Of a DNA stretch of 64,000 nt, positions 15,101-30,100 are shown piece by piece. Origin of the DNA: Mytilisepta virgata. Lineage: Eukaryota; Mollusca; Bivalvia; Mytilida; Mytilidae. The stretch spans positions 89,132,513 to 89,196,512 of the forward strand of contig CM051521.1 of the NCBI GenBank assembly GCA_028015205.1. The letters run 5' to 3'. Each line of letters opens with the position of its first letter. Within the stretch, counting starts at the first letter, position 1. The notes under the pieces are model-generated. The model was not told the DNA's origin. It did no database searches and saw only the letters and a list, made by a program, of their open reading frames with translations. Both the position numbers and the translations under genes were made by a program.

Positions 15101-18100
15101 TTATCCTGTTTGATGCAATAATCTGGAGGCTGTTAATACAAGGTTGTATACAGCCAGTGTCAGCAGTATTGGTTGGAAGTATCGGTTGTCCTATTGCTTC
15201 CTTCGGCATTACTGTCTGTAAGTAAACCTTTCAATAATCTAAGAGACCTGTCAGCTGACCTTGAATACACTGAAATTCAGAAAAATTGAACATGAATTAC
15301 AATGTTGGGTATTGGATAATCTTTATTCTGTGTCCACATGCACATTCAGGTGAAACACTTAGTGTGTCCACTCTTGTTTTCATAATTACTGAATTTTGAC
15401 ATTCATTGACTCTAGCTGTTTTAAATGAGACACTTTACAGAATAGAAATGTTAAAATTGTTGAAAAAAGTAAGCATTTTTTGGGAGATTTATTCCATTTC
15501 ATTTTATTAGTAAATTAGATTAAGAAATGTATTGAAAGTAAGGTGTTATATTTTTCTGGTGTTCTGTCTGTTGAATGGCATTGACTGATTACAATTTCAT
15601 TGTTGACATTTTCTGTTATCCTTTTTGTTGATTATGAATTGGTATTCAAATTGCCTTCAAGATGATATGGAATATTGAACTGCATTAAAACATATTTAAA
15701 CAACAGGATTAATTTGATTTACAGAAGGCTTGCATATCAAAAAAATTTAATGATCACTTGAAATCTCAACCTGTATATGACCATTTTCTTACTTTTGTTT
15801 TGACTTTTGAAGTTGGTAGGTGGTGTCTGAGAACAAGATATTTAAGTTATGTGGCCTTACTAGAAAGTTATAAAAAGATTTTAGACACCAGAAGCCTGAA
15901 AGAAAATGACAGCCTCACAACACAAACCTTGAAATACTGCACAAACCATTACATTGACATTTTCAGTTTTATCCAGAAAAACAGTAATCTGTATTACTTT
16001 AAATTACCTTCCTACTCCTTTCAGTTGGTTTACTCAGAAGAACATTAAGAGGCTTCTGGGACACCATTATGTATTACATCGTGGTAAAACCTCGTGCCAG
16101 AGTACCTGCCAATGACAGTTTTATAGCAAGAAGGATTGCTGGTCCAGGATTAGCTGCTAATTATTTTTATCAGGTACAGTATAATCTTTGTTTAGTAAAT
16201 CTTCTTTCTATCTGTTATATTGTGCTATACCTTTATCACTTTCATTCAAGTTTATCACTTTTCTTCAAGTTTAGAATCTCGCCATGATATTGGCTGAAAT
16301 ATCGCCAGCTTGGCGTAAAACAATGTTCAATCAAGTTTAGAATAGTTTTTATTTTACCAATGACTGCATAGATTTCAAAACTTTAAAATGGTTATATTTT
16401 GTAGATGTAGAGTTGGTCAAAAATACAATACTTCAGATATCCAGACCATAATAGTAACAGTTCTTTTTAGCTCTCCTGGCTGATGTGAGCTTTTGTTATC
16501 ACTTGGTGTCCGTCATCTGTCCTTTGTCCGTCGGTTAACTTTTCACATTTTAATCTTCTCGTCTGAAACCACTGGGCCAAATGGAATTAAATTTGGCAGG
16601 AAGCATCCATTTAAGGTCCTTTATAAAGATTGCTCGTTTAGTTCCGATTGGACAAGAAACATGGGCAATTGTTGTTTCTGATTGGCTGAGTTTTCAAAAA
16701 TCTTCTCCTCTGAAACTGCTGTGCCAAATGGAATAAAACTTGACAGGAAGCATATATGGGAGGTCCTTTATAAACTTTCCTCATTTCGTTCCGATCGGAC
16801 TACAAATATGGCTGCCATAGGCAATTCTTGTTTCTGATTGGTTGATATAAAAAAATCTTCTCTCAAATTGATTGGCCAAATGGAATGAAACTTGACAGAA
16901 AGCGCCTATGGGAGGTTCTTTACAGTTTCTTCATTTCATCCTGATCGGGCAAAAAACATGGCCGCCATAGGCAATTCTTGTTTCTCATTGGTTGATTAAA
17001 AAACAAACTTATTTTTCTCTGGAACTGCTTGACCAAATTGAAAGAAACTTGACAGAAAGCATGTATGGGAGGTTCTTTACAAATTTTCCTCATTTCGTCC
17101 TGATCGGGCAAAAAACGTGGCCATTATAGGCAATTCTTGTTTCTCATTGGTTGATTAAAAAAAAATTTTTCTTTCTGGAAATGCTTGGCCAGATGGAATG
17201 AAACTTGACAGAAAGCATCTATGGGAGGTTCTTTACAAATTTCTTTATTTCATTCTGATTGGAGTGCATATATGGTCACCATTGGCAGTTCTTGTTTCTG
17301 ATTGGCTTATATAAAAATATTTTCTCTGAAATCGCTTGCCCAAATGGAACAAAACCTGACAGGAAGCATATATGGGAGGTAAAGTATCCTCATTTCGTCC
17401 TGATCAGTCAACAAACATGGCTGTCATGGGCAGTAATCTTGTCTTTCATCGGTTGATAATTTTCTTCTTTGAAACCGCTCGGCCAAAGGGAGCAAGACAT
17501 GACAAGAAGCATATGTGGGAGGTTTTTTACAAAGTTTCCTCATTTTGTCCAGATCAAGCGACAAACATGGCTGCCATGGGCAATTCTTGTTTCTGATTTG
17601 TTGATTTAAAAAAAAAAGATTTTCTCTAAAACTGCTTGGCTAAATAGAGCTAAACTGGACAGAAAGTGTCTATAACAAAAACAGAACCACAGAATTACTT
17701 GAAACCAAACATGGCATGAATGTTCCTTATGAGGTGCTGACCAAGTGTTGTTACTTTTTGCCGATCCATCATGCAAGATGGCCGCCAGCAGGGGAATTAG
17801 TTTAACATAAGACCCTATGGGAAATACATGCAAAAATCTTCTGGAGAACTGCCAAATTTTAGAATATAGAAGGACCTTGATGAAGAAAATTTTGGTTCCT
17901 TCAAGGCTTACCACACTTCATAATGATAGGGAGAAGTGACATCTCTCTTTGAGGTACATCAATAAAAATGGCTTTCATGCCAGGTGAGCAATACAGGCTC
18001 AGCCCTCTGAGCCTCTAGTTCTACTAAAATTAACTTTAACCAAAAGTTTAAAGCAGAAATTATGTATATAAATCTTTTTCAAATAAAAACACTTTTTGTT

Positions 18101-21100
18101 GTTTGAATGCGGTGTCCATGAAAGTAAATTAGGTATATTGCATTTGCTGATAACCACCGAGGTCAATGCCATTACTTGGTATGGAACATCCGGGACTTTT
18201 GGAGGAATCATGTGGTCATTTATAGTCTGCATACCTAAATACATGTATAGCAGGAGTAGTGAAATACATAAAGGACTATTCAGTTTAATAGCATTCCTGA
18301 TATACACATATTTATTGTCATATTTATTGTATGAAATAATGAAGCTATCAAATCTACTCCTTTGAGGTTTCACTTTACTCTTGATTATAAACAAAGAGCA
18401 CAGGAAGTTAAATTAGAATTTCATTATTCTGTGATATCTGTGTGTAATAGATTAATGGTAATATTGAATTATGATGTGTTCCAGATATCTACAGAACAAG
18501 CGTTAGCAGCATTTGAAAGTATGTTAGAAAATGAAGAATTGGATGCATGGAAACTTCAAATGACCAGATTAATCGAGGAACCAAAAGAAGCATTCAAGTA
18601 AGATTTTTTATCTTAACTGACTGAAACCTCATATCTGTAATTATCAGCTGATGGGGGTTTTTATGCGGGCAATAGGCAGTGATTTCCATAAATTTTACGA
18701 ATAAGCTGTTCATAGCGGCCATTGTTTATAAATTCGGCAACTTGTGTTTGTCATTCAGAAATCTCTTATTTTACAGTATCGATTGTTACCGAAGGTCAAA
18801 TAATGTTGTGTGTGTGACATGTTTATTTAATTAATAATGTGTCTGAAGAATAATTTAAGTTAATTGATTACAATCAATAAAAATATCAAAGTAAAATCAA
18901 AACACATTGTTGTGAAAAGATATTAATAAAAGATAATTTTAAATGAAAAACGAAACTAATGGTGAGGTTACAGAAATTATCAACAACATGTTAATGACGA
19001 AAAGTGATTTGAAAAGGAATGTTATTTTAGACAATCCCTTTGAAGTAGAATAAACAAAAAGATGATCTAAGCACACTTGCTGCATTTGTGAACAAGTGTT
19101 GTTACTTTGGTGCTGATCCCTCATCAAATATGGCTGTCAGCATGGGACTTAGTTTAACATAGGACCCTATGGGTAATACATACAAAAATCTTCTTCTATA
19201 GAACTGCTGAATGGATTGAAACCAAACATGGCATGAATGTTCCTTATAAGGTGCTGACCAAGAGTTGCTACTTTGATGTCGATCCATCATCCAACATGGC
19301 TGCCAGCTGGAGACTTAGTTTAACATAGGACCCTATGGGAAATACAAAAATCGTCTAGAGAAGGATTGAGACCATACATAGCATGAATTTTCCTTACAAT
19401 GTTCTGACCAAGTGTTGTTTCTTTGGTACTGATCTGTCATCCAGAAGACTTAGTTTAACATAGAACCCTTTTTTTTTTTTGAAAATTGCTGAATGGATTG
19501 AAACCAAACATGGCATGGATGTTAATCTCAAGGTCCTTTAGCAATGAAGAAATGGAAATATCAGATGAGCGATACAGACTCCTGGGAGCCTCTGGTTTGT
19601 TATTCAGTTATTCAGTTATGAGGAACTATGGCACACATAAGCCAGTTGTCTAAGAAGTGATTAAAGAGACCTTTTCTGCCATTTTGTCATGCTGCAGATT
19701 TACTATATTAGTTGGATACCGATTTTTATGTTTTCAAGAGGGTTTTTGTTACCACAAATTTTTGGCTGGGTTGCAAATAGTGCAAATTCGGCTTAAAGTA
19801 TACTGAATGTCGAACAGGAAGTGGGGAAGATAGGATACCTATTTTGTGAAATCAACTCCTGCTAGAGTTTTAAACCCATATCTTTGAAACTTGAACAGAA
19901 TTTTTATTGACATATTGAAGATGTGCATGAAGGATTATGATTTTATTTGAAGAATTTTTCCATCTTTACCATGTTGTGGGACTTATAATCATTTTTTGCG
20001 ACAAATGTGTATGGATTGTACCAATTTTGTGTAATCAACCCCTACAGCTTCTATCTCAGGTCTTTGAAACTTTATAGACATAATGAAGATTTGCATGAAG
20101 GAGTATGATGTCATTTGAAGAATTTTTTCCAGATTTTCAATGTTGTAGAACTTAGTCATTTGTCAGCAATTGTATAGAATTTACCAATCAGTCTAAGAAA
20201 CTTTGCAGAATGTTTATGGAGATGTTGAATATGTGCATTAAATATCATTATGCCTTTTGAAAATTTTTTGTAATATTTTGGGTTTTGTTTTTGTTTTTAG
20301 GCCATGTGAGCTTTTGTCACCACTTGGCGTCCGTCGTCCATCCGTCTGTTAACTTTTCACATTTTAATCTTCTCCTCTGAAACTACTTGGCCAAATGGAA
20401 TTAAACTTGGTAGGAAGCATCCATGTAAGGTCCTTTATAAAATTTACTCATTTTGTCTCGATCGGACAACAAACATGGCCGCCATGGCCAATTGTTGTTT
20501 CTGATTCGCTCTGTTTTCAAAAATCTCTGAAAGTGCTAGGCCAAATGGAACAAAACTTGACAGGAAGCATATATAGGGGGTCCTTTATAAAGTTTCCTCA
20601 TTTTGTCCTGATCAGACTACAAATATGGCCGCCATGGGTTAGTTCTTGTTTCTGATTTGCCGATTTAAAAAAATCTTCTTCTATGAAATCTCTTGGCCAA
20701 ATGGAATGAAACTTGACAGGAAGCATCTATGGGAGGTTGTTTACAAAGTTTCCTCATTTCATCCTGATAGGGTAGCAAACAATGCCGCCATGGAAAATTC
20801 TTGTTTCTCACGGGTTGATTTAAAAAAAAAACATTTTTCTGTGGAAATGCTGGGTCAAATGGAATGAAACTTGACAAGAAGCATCTGTGGGAGGTTTTTA
20901 TATGACCGCAAAATTTTTGCGGTCGTATATTGGTATGATGTTGGCGTCGTCGTCGTCGTCCGTCGTCCGTCGTCGGCGTCATCGTCCGAAGACATTTGGT
21001 TTTCGCACTATAACTTTAGTATAAGTTAATAGAAATCCATGAAACTTAAACACAAGGTTTATGACCACAAAAGGAAGGTTAGGATTGATTTTGGGAGTTT

Positions 21101-24100
21101 TGGTCCCAACAGTTTAAGAATTAGGGGCCAAAAAAGGGCCCAATAAGCATTTTTCTTGGTTTTCGCACAATAACTCTAGTATAAGTAAACAGAAATCTAT
21201 GAAATTTTAACACAAGGTTTATGACCACAAAAGGAAGGTTGGGATTGTTTTTGGGAGTTTTGGTCCCAACAGTTTAGGAATTAGGGGCTAAAAAAGGGCC
21301 CAAATAAGCATTTTTCTTGGTTTTTGCACAATAACTTTAGTATAAGTAAATAGAAATCTATGAAATTTAAACACAAGGTTTATGACCACAAAAGGAAGGT
21401 TGGGATTGATTTTGGGAGTTTTGGTCCCAACAGTTTAGGAATTAGGGGCCAAAAGGGTCAAAAATTAAACTTTGTTTGATTTCATCGAAAATTGAACTAT
21501 TGGGGTTCTTTGATATGCTGAATCTAACCGTGCATTTAGATTCTTAATTTTTGGTCCCGTTTTCAAATTGGTCTACATTAAGGTCCAAAGGGTCCAAAAT
21601 TAAACTTAGTTTGATTTTAACAAAAATTGAATTCTTGGGGTTCTTTGATATGCTGAATCTAAACATGTACTTAGTTTTTTTATTATGGGCCCAGTTTTCA
21701 AGTTGGTCCAAATCGGGGTCCAAAATTAAAGCTAAAAAAGGGGTAAATTATTTTTTTTTTTGGGGGGGGGGGGGGCAATTCTCAACAGCATATTGTATTG
21801 CACAAGAAGCAAAAAATTGAATATAAATTCAAATCATATTACCAATTCTAAGTTCTTTGATTTCAGTTATTCTGTGTCAGAAACCTATTATGTGTCAAAT
21901 ATTTCAAGAAATTTTCAATTGCATAGTATTGCGCAATAGCAAGAAATCTTCAATTGCACAGTATTGCACAATAGCAAGAAATTGATATGTGTGCCCTGTT
22001 ATCAAAACTTTATTATTAACAAAATTCCATTGGAAATTTGCCAATAACTTTAGTTTATTGAACTTCATTGGAAATTTGCCAATATAAAATGTGCTGATGA
22101 AGCTTTTTTGTTTATCTCATCTAAACTGCTTTTAAATTATGTATATTTAAAATTTGCCATCCATGACTATGATGTCATTTTCTATTTTAATACGTTATGG
22201 TGTATTTAAATGGGCTGTTATGGTTGCAAAGTATAATTAAATGGGGGGGGGGGGGGTTGAAAACCAAATTTAGGGGGGGTAAATGAGAAATTGGGGAGGG
22301 GGCAATTTTTTTCTCATTTCATATTTCATAAATTAAAAAGAAAATTTCAAATTTTTTTTAGCAAAAAAAGGGCGGGTTACAATAAATTTTATTGTTTTTT
22401 GTTTTTTTCTTTTGGGAAGGGGGGGATCAATGTGCAACTTCATAGTGTATTGCACAAAAGCTAAAAAAAAGGGTAAATTATTATTATTTTTTTTTTGGGG
22501 GGGGGGCAATTCTCCAAAGCATATTGTATTGCACAAGAAGCAAAAAATTGAATATAAATTGAAATCATATGACCAATTCTAAGTTCTTTGATTTCAGTTA
22601 TTCTGTGTAAGAAACCTATTATGTGTCAAATATTTGAAGAAATTTTCAATTGCACAGTATTGTGCAATAGCAAGAAATTGATATGTGTGCCCAATTTTAA
22701 ATTTTAAATCGGTTATTTCTGATTTATATATAAAAACAAATAATACTGATATGGTTTGAATAGGTAAATTAAAAATTTTTAAGTTCTTAGACAACATTCA
22801 TTCTATGTCAGAAACCCATGCTGTGTCAAATATTTATTCACAATCCAAATTCAGTATTGTATCAAGCTTGAATGTTGTGTTCATAATTGCCCCAACTATT
22901 CAGGGTTCGACATCTGCGGTCGTATCTAGCTGCGCCCAGCGGAGCATTTTATTACAAAGTTTTCTCATTTTGTCCAGATCATGTGACAAACATGGCTGCC
23001 ATGGCCATTTCTTGTTTTTGCCAGGTAAGCGATACAAGCTCAGCCTTCTGAGCCTCTAGTTCCTCTATTTTTACTATTGGTCATCATAAACCTACCTGTT
23101 GTATGGTTGAATATTACATGTTATCCTTTTATACACATTAAATGCAATCTGGCCTATTGAGTCTTTGATCCATTTTAGTATTTTATGAAATGCACTTTTA
23201 ACACTTTTAACAATGTAATTAGAAAATTACATGCCATAAAGTCTGATATTTTCTGAAAATATCTAAACCACAAAAATAATTGAATGAACAGTGCATTTGG
23301 TACAAGGAAACTGTAATTAAAAAAATTGAGTTATCTCCCATTCTCAGCACAGTATGCTGACTTCTGTGAAAGTTCTGAATATTCATGTTCTACTCTCTTT
23401 GTATCTGTATGTGTGTTTGTACACAATTTAGGCTTCAGAATGAAGGTTGATCATGACACTGTGAATACAGATAGATCATGATATTAAACCATCTTGTGCT
23501 AAATACAGCCGGTCATGTACTATAAATTTCTGTTTTGGGTACAGGTTGAAGGAAGTTTTGCATGATATAGTATTAAAAAATGAAAATTTCTATGCAGAAA
23601 AGTTCATGGTATGATCAGAAGCATTTTTTTAAAAATGGAATTCAAATGACCGGTACTGTAAAAATTTGAGGACAAGATGAAAATTGTCTCTGTAAGGAGA
23701 AAAAAATATGGTATAATTTATATGTAAAAGGCTGCAGCATTTATACAAAATATATATTCTTGACCTTGAGATTATTAGTCATTATTTTACTGTAAATTAT
23801 TTCTCAGATGTTAATACAAAAATTTTGAACATGGATGAGACATTGGTCAGTTTTGAACTTCTGTACTGAATAAAAATTGGATATACAGCAGTTTTTGAAA
23901 AGTAAAAAAATGCATACATGTGATAAATGGCGAGATCTTTAAAATAAAAAAATGAAATGAAATTTTTTGGACATGATTGTTTGATTTACCAAATAATTTA
24001 TCTTTTTGTCCTCGGCCGCAAGAGGACATAATAATGCCTGGCATCTACCTGTGTGTTCTTTCAATTGTCCACCCAGTAAGCATTTTATCAAATTTATTTT

Positions 24101-27100
24101 TCACCTGACTTTAGTAATATTTATACACAAGCTTTATCGCAATGGTAGCTCAAGTAAGTCAAAGATGAGGCCTATTTAAATATTTTGTAGGAGTTATACC
24201 CCTTAATTACTTTGAAAATGTCTTGTTTGCACTTTAGCAAATTTGTTTCTCATTCTGATTTTAGTAGCTCAAAAGTATTGGATGATCCAATATATTTTTC
24301 AACCCAATCTTCATGCAAGCTTTATCTTTATCTATCGAGTCATCTGTCCATGAGCAACAACAAAATCAGAAGACGAGAGATGAAATTTAAGTCCTTTGCA
24401 TATTGTAGTATATTAGTATTGTAGTAATGATAAGTGTCTGCAAGAATAAATATAACTATCCAAATGTGGGAAACAAATGTTGGCAGGGTGTGAGACATTG
24501 GATTGCTGTTCAATTATTTGGGATGAAAAGGGTTTGTCTCATTACTTAGGTTTAAGATATAATGTTCATGCAAATGATAAATATACCATGTGTAAAAATA
24601 TTAAAAAGGATACATTTCAGATTGAATGAATTTTAATTATTATCCATATATAGGGCAATGTCCAGTTCCAATATTTTTAGGGTGTCCTTTTACCAAAACT
24701 TAAAAATTATAATACAATTCCAAGTCCAAAATTATGCTTGATAAGGCATTCCTAAAGATTTAAGGTATTAAATTGTTATGGAAGTTACTTTAGAAAACAA
24801 TTTAAAGAACCTTTCCTTTTAATAATCCTACTAGAATTAGAATTACCTCCCTTAGGAAAACTTGTATGCAGAGATATTTCATTTGAAATAAGATAGCAAT
24901 ATGTTTACTTTTCTTTTAAAAAAAGACTGAGTTAATAAAATGATTTATATTATGATGCTATAAAATGTAACCAGATATCCTGCATTTATCATAGTTGTGA
25001 AATTTCTGAAACTCCACACTTTTGAATTACAGTGTATTAAAATCATTTGCACTTTTCAGAGTATCATGATAGAGATCAGATATACCCCTATCTGGGTAAC
25101 GTTTATGTATGTTTACTCTTTGAACAGAGGTGACAAAAAACTCTGTTGCATTTTGTATAAATAACATTTTAAGGACATATACATGTCTACCCTAGGCAAT
25201 TAATGTCTAAAAGATGATCAATGTTTGATAATTTTCCTAAGATCATTCACCTGTAGATTATGGTTGTTTATCACCAAAATTTCATAATCTCAAAATTTGT
25301 AATAAGTGTATTTTATGTGCACTTTATTGAATTATAAATGTAAACACTTCAATTAGCTTTCAGAAGTTGAAATTTTAAAGTTGTACAATTGGTTAAACAG
25401 CTATATTTCCAAAATTATTGGTTTTAAAAGTATGTTTATTTTAAAATTAAGATTGTGCATTATGTGAGGATCAAAAGGTTTTAGTATACATTTTAACTTT
25501 ACATGATAAATAGTCTCTTCTTCTACAGTGGTGAAGTAATTTTGTGCAATTTTCATTAGTTAGCTGTAAATTCAGATATTAATGTGTGCAATGATTATTA
25601 CTATGAATCTTTCATATCTAGTGATATTGCAAGTTTGACAAATGAGATACCATTAAGTGTTGTAATAGAATATTATTACCAAAAATTAAAATTCAATATT
25701 TTGTTATTTGGATGTTCATTCAGACGCATTTTTCTCATTAGAAGACATTGCACAAAACAATCCAAACCTGCCTCCCCCCTCAGTTTTTGAACTTTTCTAT
25801 ATTTACCTTTAGTTCCTCCTATGGAACCTCACTTATCAGAATTTAATCCATTGCATGTTCATAGAACTGTAGTAAATTATAGAATTAAATGTAATTACTT
25901 TGATGCAGGGAGGCTCCAGTTAACTTAATTGTAGGATTTACAGTTAGTACCTGATTTCAGTCAGACCTTGAATTATAAAATTGAACTAGAAATCCATCTG
26001 TCTGTCTTTACTTTGGTTTTTCAGTTGTTTTTTCTCTCTTCAAAATAAATTTCAAATTTAGATTCATTCCTTGCATGCAGTACAGTAGTAATTGTTAAGC
26101 TTACAAAATTTCAGATCACAATATGTAAAATATTTTCAACATTTAACCATTGATATTTTTTTCAAATAACCTTTCTGGAATATTACAGTTGTGTGTAGCA
26201 TTCTGAGGGTGCATTTGTTTCTGACAGTAAACAATTTCAGCCATGAGCATTGTTTATTCCTCATTTAGTAAATAATGACAATGCAGAAACACATGTGTCC
26301 TGTATTATTCGTTTAATGACCTCTAAAAACCTTATGGTTTGTGATAAAAATAGTATAAAACAAATGCGATGTAAACAAACTTGTGGGAAAACGTTTTTCC
26401 CAAATTGAAAAACCTGACTTAGAGTTAACCTAATTAAGGTTTATCATATACTAAGCCATCCTCCCGAGTCAGGGTTTTGTATCCACGTTCTTTCTTACAA
26501 ACCCATGATATCACACATTCATATTTTGCGGGTCGAACATATTGCCACCTGGTGTGTGACCTAGAAAATTCTACCTACAAGGCAAATGGATTCTCTTGTG
26601 ACCTTGAGAAGAACCAATGAAAATCGTTCACTTCCAACCTGCAAAACATGAATGTCTGATGTCAGGGGTTTGTAGGAACGAATGTGGATACAAAATCCTG
26701 ACTTGGGAGGATGGTACTAGGCAAAACATTGTTATTTTTTGTTTATCATTTACAAACATGATACATGTAGTAAATGTTTCATGAATTATAAACTCGATCC
26801 AAAATCGTGTTTATTTGTTTTTCTATTTTGAAATATTGTTGGAAAGCATGTATGTTGGGTGTCAATTTGAATTTTGATTATAATTTTAGTTAATATTTAA
26901 TTTTTACGCTGGAAAATTCCACATGTGTGTTTGCCGGTTAATTAAAGGAGGATATGGAAACAAATTCATCGTTTAATTGATTTTAAAGCTTTTAACGACA
27001 AACATTAAATGACTGTGCGACCCTTTTGCATCTACTTCGTTTATGTAAACAATACGTGAACTACAGCATTGTTGACAAAAAAATGTCAGAAACAAATAGA

Positions 27101-30100
27101 TTAAACAACTGCATGAGTTGTCATTGGAATGGTTTAGGCCTGGGAAACAAATGCACCCTGTTTTATTTTTTTTTTTTTGGATATTTAGAAATGTGTTTAA
27201 AAAATACCAAGGATTTCCAATAATTATTGTAGTTTTAAAATTTGACCCATGTCTAGATCCAGTTTTAAGAATGTTGGTTGGTTGAGAAAAGAAATATTCT
27301 TGAAAATTTTTCTTTTAAAGTTTACTTACATAAATTGTTACTGAATTGCTGGATGTGTTCGAAACTTCATCAACAAATATTACATATAGTATGATTTCCC
27401 TTTCCTCAATTAGCTATGATGATGTCTCATGATGTCTAATATTGTATGTTTTTCATTTAAGGTATATTGACAGTTTATTCCTATTTTTATCTATCTTTTA
27501 CTCTTTACCGTAAATTGACATCAACCTTGGACTTTGTCCTTGGTCAGTATCACTCTTTCAGGTTCATATACAACATATTGACCTCATTAAAATTCCATAA
27601 TTGGTAAACATCCCTAGAAATTAAGTATAATAATGCCCTTTGCTGCTTAAATATGCACCAGGCTGATATACATTATTGCAATGGCCTTCAGGGACCCAGT
27701 ATAAGATATTGTTTTGTAATGGTGTCATCCACATGACATATTTAATATTTTTTCATTCCAGTCTGGTGAAAATTTAAATTAATGTTGAATTACTAAACAT
27801 TGAGAAATGTGAATGTAGCGCAGTATGCAAAAACTGTTTCGAGTAGGTGTTGAAAAATGATTGGGAAAGTGGATGGTATTGCCAAGCAACTATTGCAAGT
27901 TTGTATCTCCTTGTTGACACATTCATCAAGATTTCCATATGTTTAGATACCTTTGAGGTATTGCTTGGAAAATATTCAAAAGTTCATGTTGTTAACACAA
28001 GTCAATTCAAGATGTCCATATGTTCAGATATTTTGTGTCCATTTGGGTTTCTGAACAGCATTATGTGTTACTAAGATACATCCATTTTTTTGATAATTTG
28101 AATATTAAAATTATAATATGTCAACCCTATTGTGCCTCAAGCATAAAATTTCCTTATTTAACCTGCCTAATTAAACATTCTACAAGCTTTTAAGAAATAT
28201 TAAAATTTAACAGTCATAAGACAAACTTCAAAGACAAGGAAAGACAGTTTGATTGGTAATTAGACTAATTTTTAGTTATCTGTCTCCTTGAGCTCGTTAA
28301 AACGTGGGTTTGACGAGAATAATTTGACATATGAAGCCATTATTGTGTTACATACAAGTACTGTTTGCATAAATAATGAATATAATATTGACAAAATACA
28401 ATACAACTCTTATTATTTACTACATGCATTTATTTTTTCCTCTGTAACTTTTTAAAATTAATGCATAATTTATTATTGTTCCACTTTGACAACAATATAT
28501 TAACTTATTTTATTTCTAATGCGTCTTGTACTGGTGTATATATATATATATATGTTTGGGAGGAGAAAGTGGGATTTGCGAGTGTTAAAACATTAAAGGA
28601 ATTGATTTTTTGAGGTGTGGGAATCATTCTATTTTTAACCGGGTTTTTCTCTGGAAAAATCAGGTTATTGAATTGGTGAAGTCGGGCGGGCGGTCGTGCG
28701 GGTGGGCAGCTGCCAATCGTGTCCGGCCTATAATTTTCTTGTCTTAAGACCTAGACCTTAGATCTATGGTATGTGGATATGTCACCTCAAGACGATGTGT
28801 CATGTTTCAAAAATGACCTATGACCTTGACCCTTGACATTAGGGTAAATAAATAGGTCATTTTAGATCATCTTCATGTCCGGCCTGTAACTTTGTCTAAA
28901 GACCTAGGCCTTGGATTTTTGGTGTGTAGGTAGGTTATCTCAAGATGATGTGTCACGTACCAAGAATATTGACCTTGACTGTTGACCTTAAGGTCAATAA
29001 ATAGGTCATTTTTGTAACTTTTTTGTCTAAAGACCTAGGCCTTGGATCTTTTGTGTGTAGGTAGGTTACCTCGAGATGATGTTTCACATTCCAAGGATAT
29101 TGACCTTGACCCTCAAGGTCAATAAATTGCTAATCATGTCCAGCCTGTAACTGTTTTGTCTTAAAACCTAAATCTTAAATCTTTGATGTTTGGGTAGTGT
29201 ACCTCAAGATGATGTGTCGTGTACTAAAGATGTTGACATCTGACATTGACCTTTGACTTCTTTGTTGGAGAAAAGTTACTCAGTAAAAATGAAATAGAAA
29301 GAAAACCCGGTTTGCTGTCACTCAGACAGCTCTCTTGTTATTTATAGAATAGAATCTAGACTTGTACCCATTTATTGCAAATATTTCAATAGCGATAGAA
29401 TTTTGAACACATCAGTAATTCCTAAAATAAATTGAAAAATAAAACAGATGTGGTATTAAAATACCTGAGAAATTAACCCATGGTATACAGGAATATATAT
29501 TAATGTAGAAAGCATGTGACTTCCACTTCAATTCTTGTTTATGCTTACAGAGTTCTACTTTCTGGCAATCTCCATGCACTGAATTTGACTTTTTTTAGCC
29601 AATGATAAGAAATAACCTGGGTGTGGGGGGCTATAACATTTTCTAGGAAATGGATATCATATTGGTGCATGTGATGTCAAAGAACTCTGGGTATTTTAAT
29701 AAGTTCATGGACTGACATATGTTTTGGACTTTCAGTTGTGTTGGTAGATAGTACCGGTAAATCTTGTACAGATTGTTATTGACATATATTTGTAATTGCC
29801 TTTTCTTGATCATCTTTCTACATTTCACATGAAATAGAAATTTGAATTATTTTTTTACATTGCAAGAAATGTGTATAAGTTAGCAAGTAAACAAGATGTC
29901 AGCAAGTCTTGTAATACAGATCCCTTATGCCTGTCATTTACAGTAATTGTTTTACTAATTATAGATATCTCCAAGTCAGATGTCCTTTTTGTCCTTAGAG
30001 CAGAGGTGAAATTTATTTAATTTATATGTAATGTAACACATAGCAATATTTCAAGGGAAAGTTATAGTATGTTAAAACAATGAAGATGGATTTGAGTCAA

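Noticed and set aside
14771..16048. Two ORFs sharing the start [10 protein letters not shown]
   Set aside because: The shared part is the 142-bp direct repeat, and the frames diverge into unrelated sequence as soon as the repeat ends.
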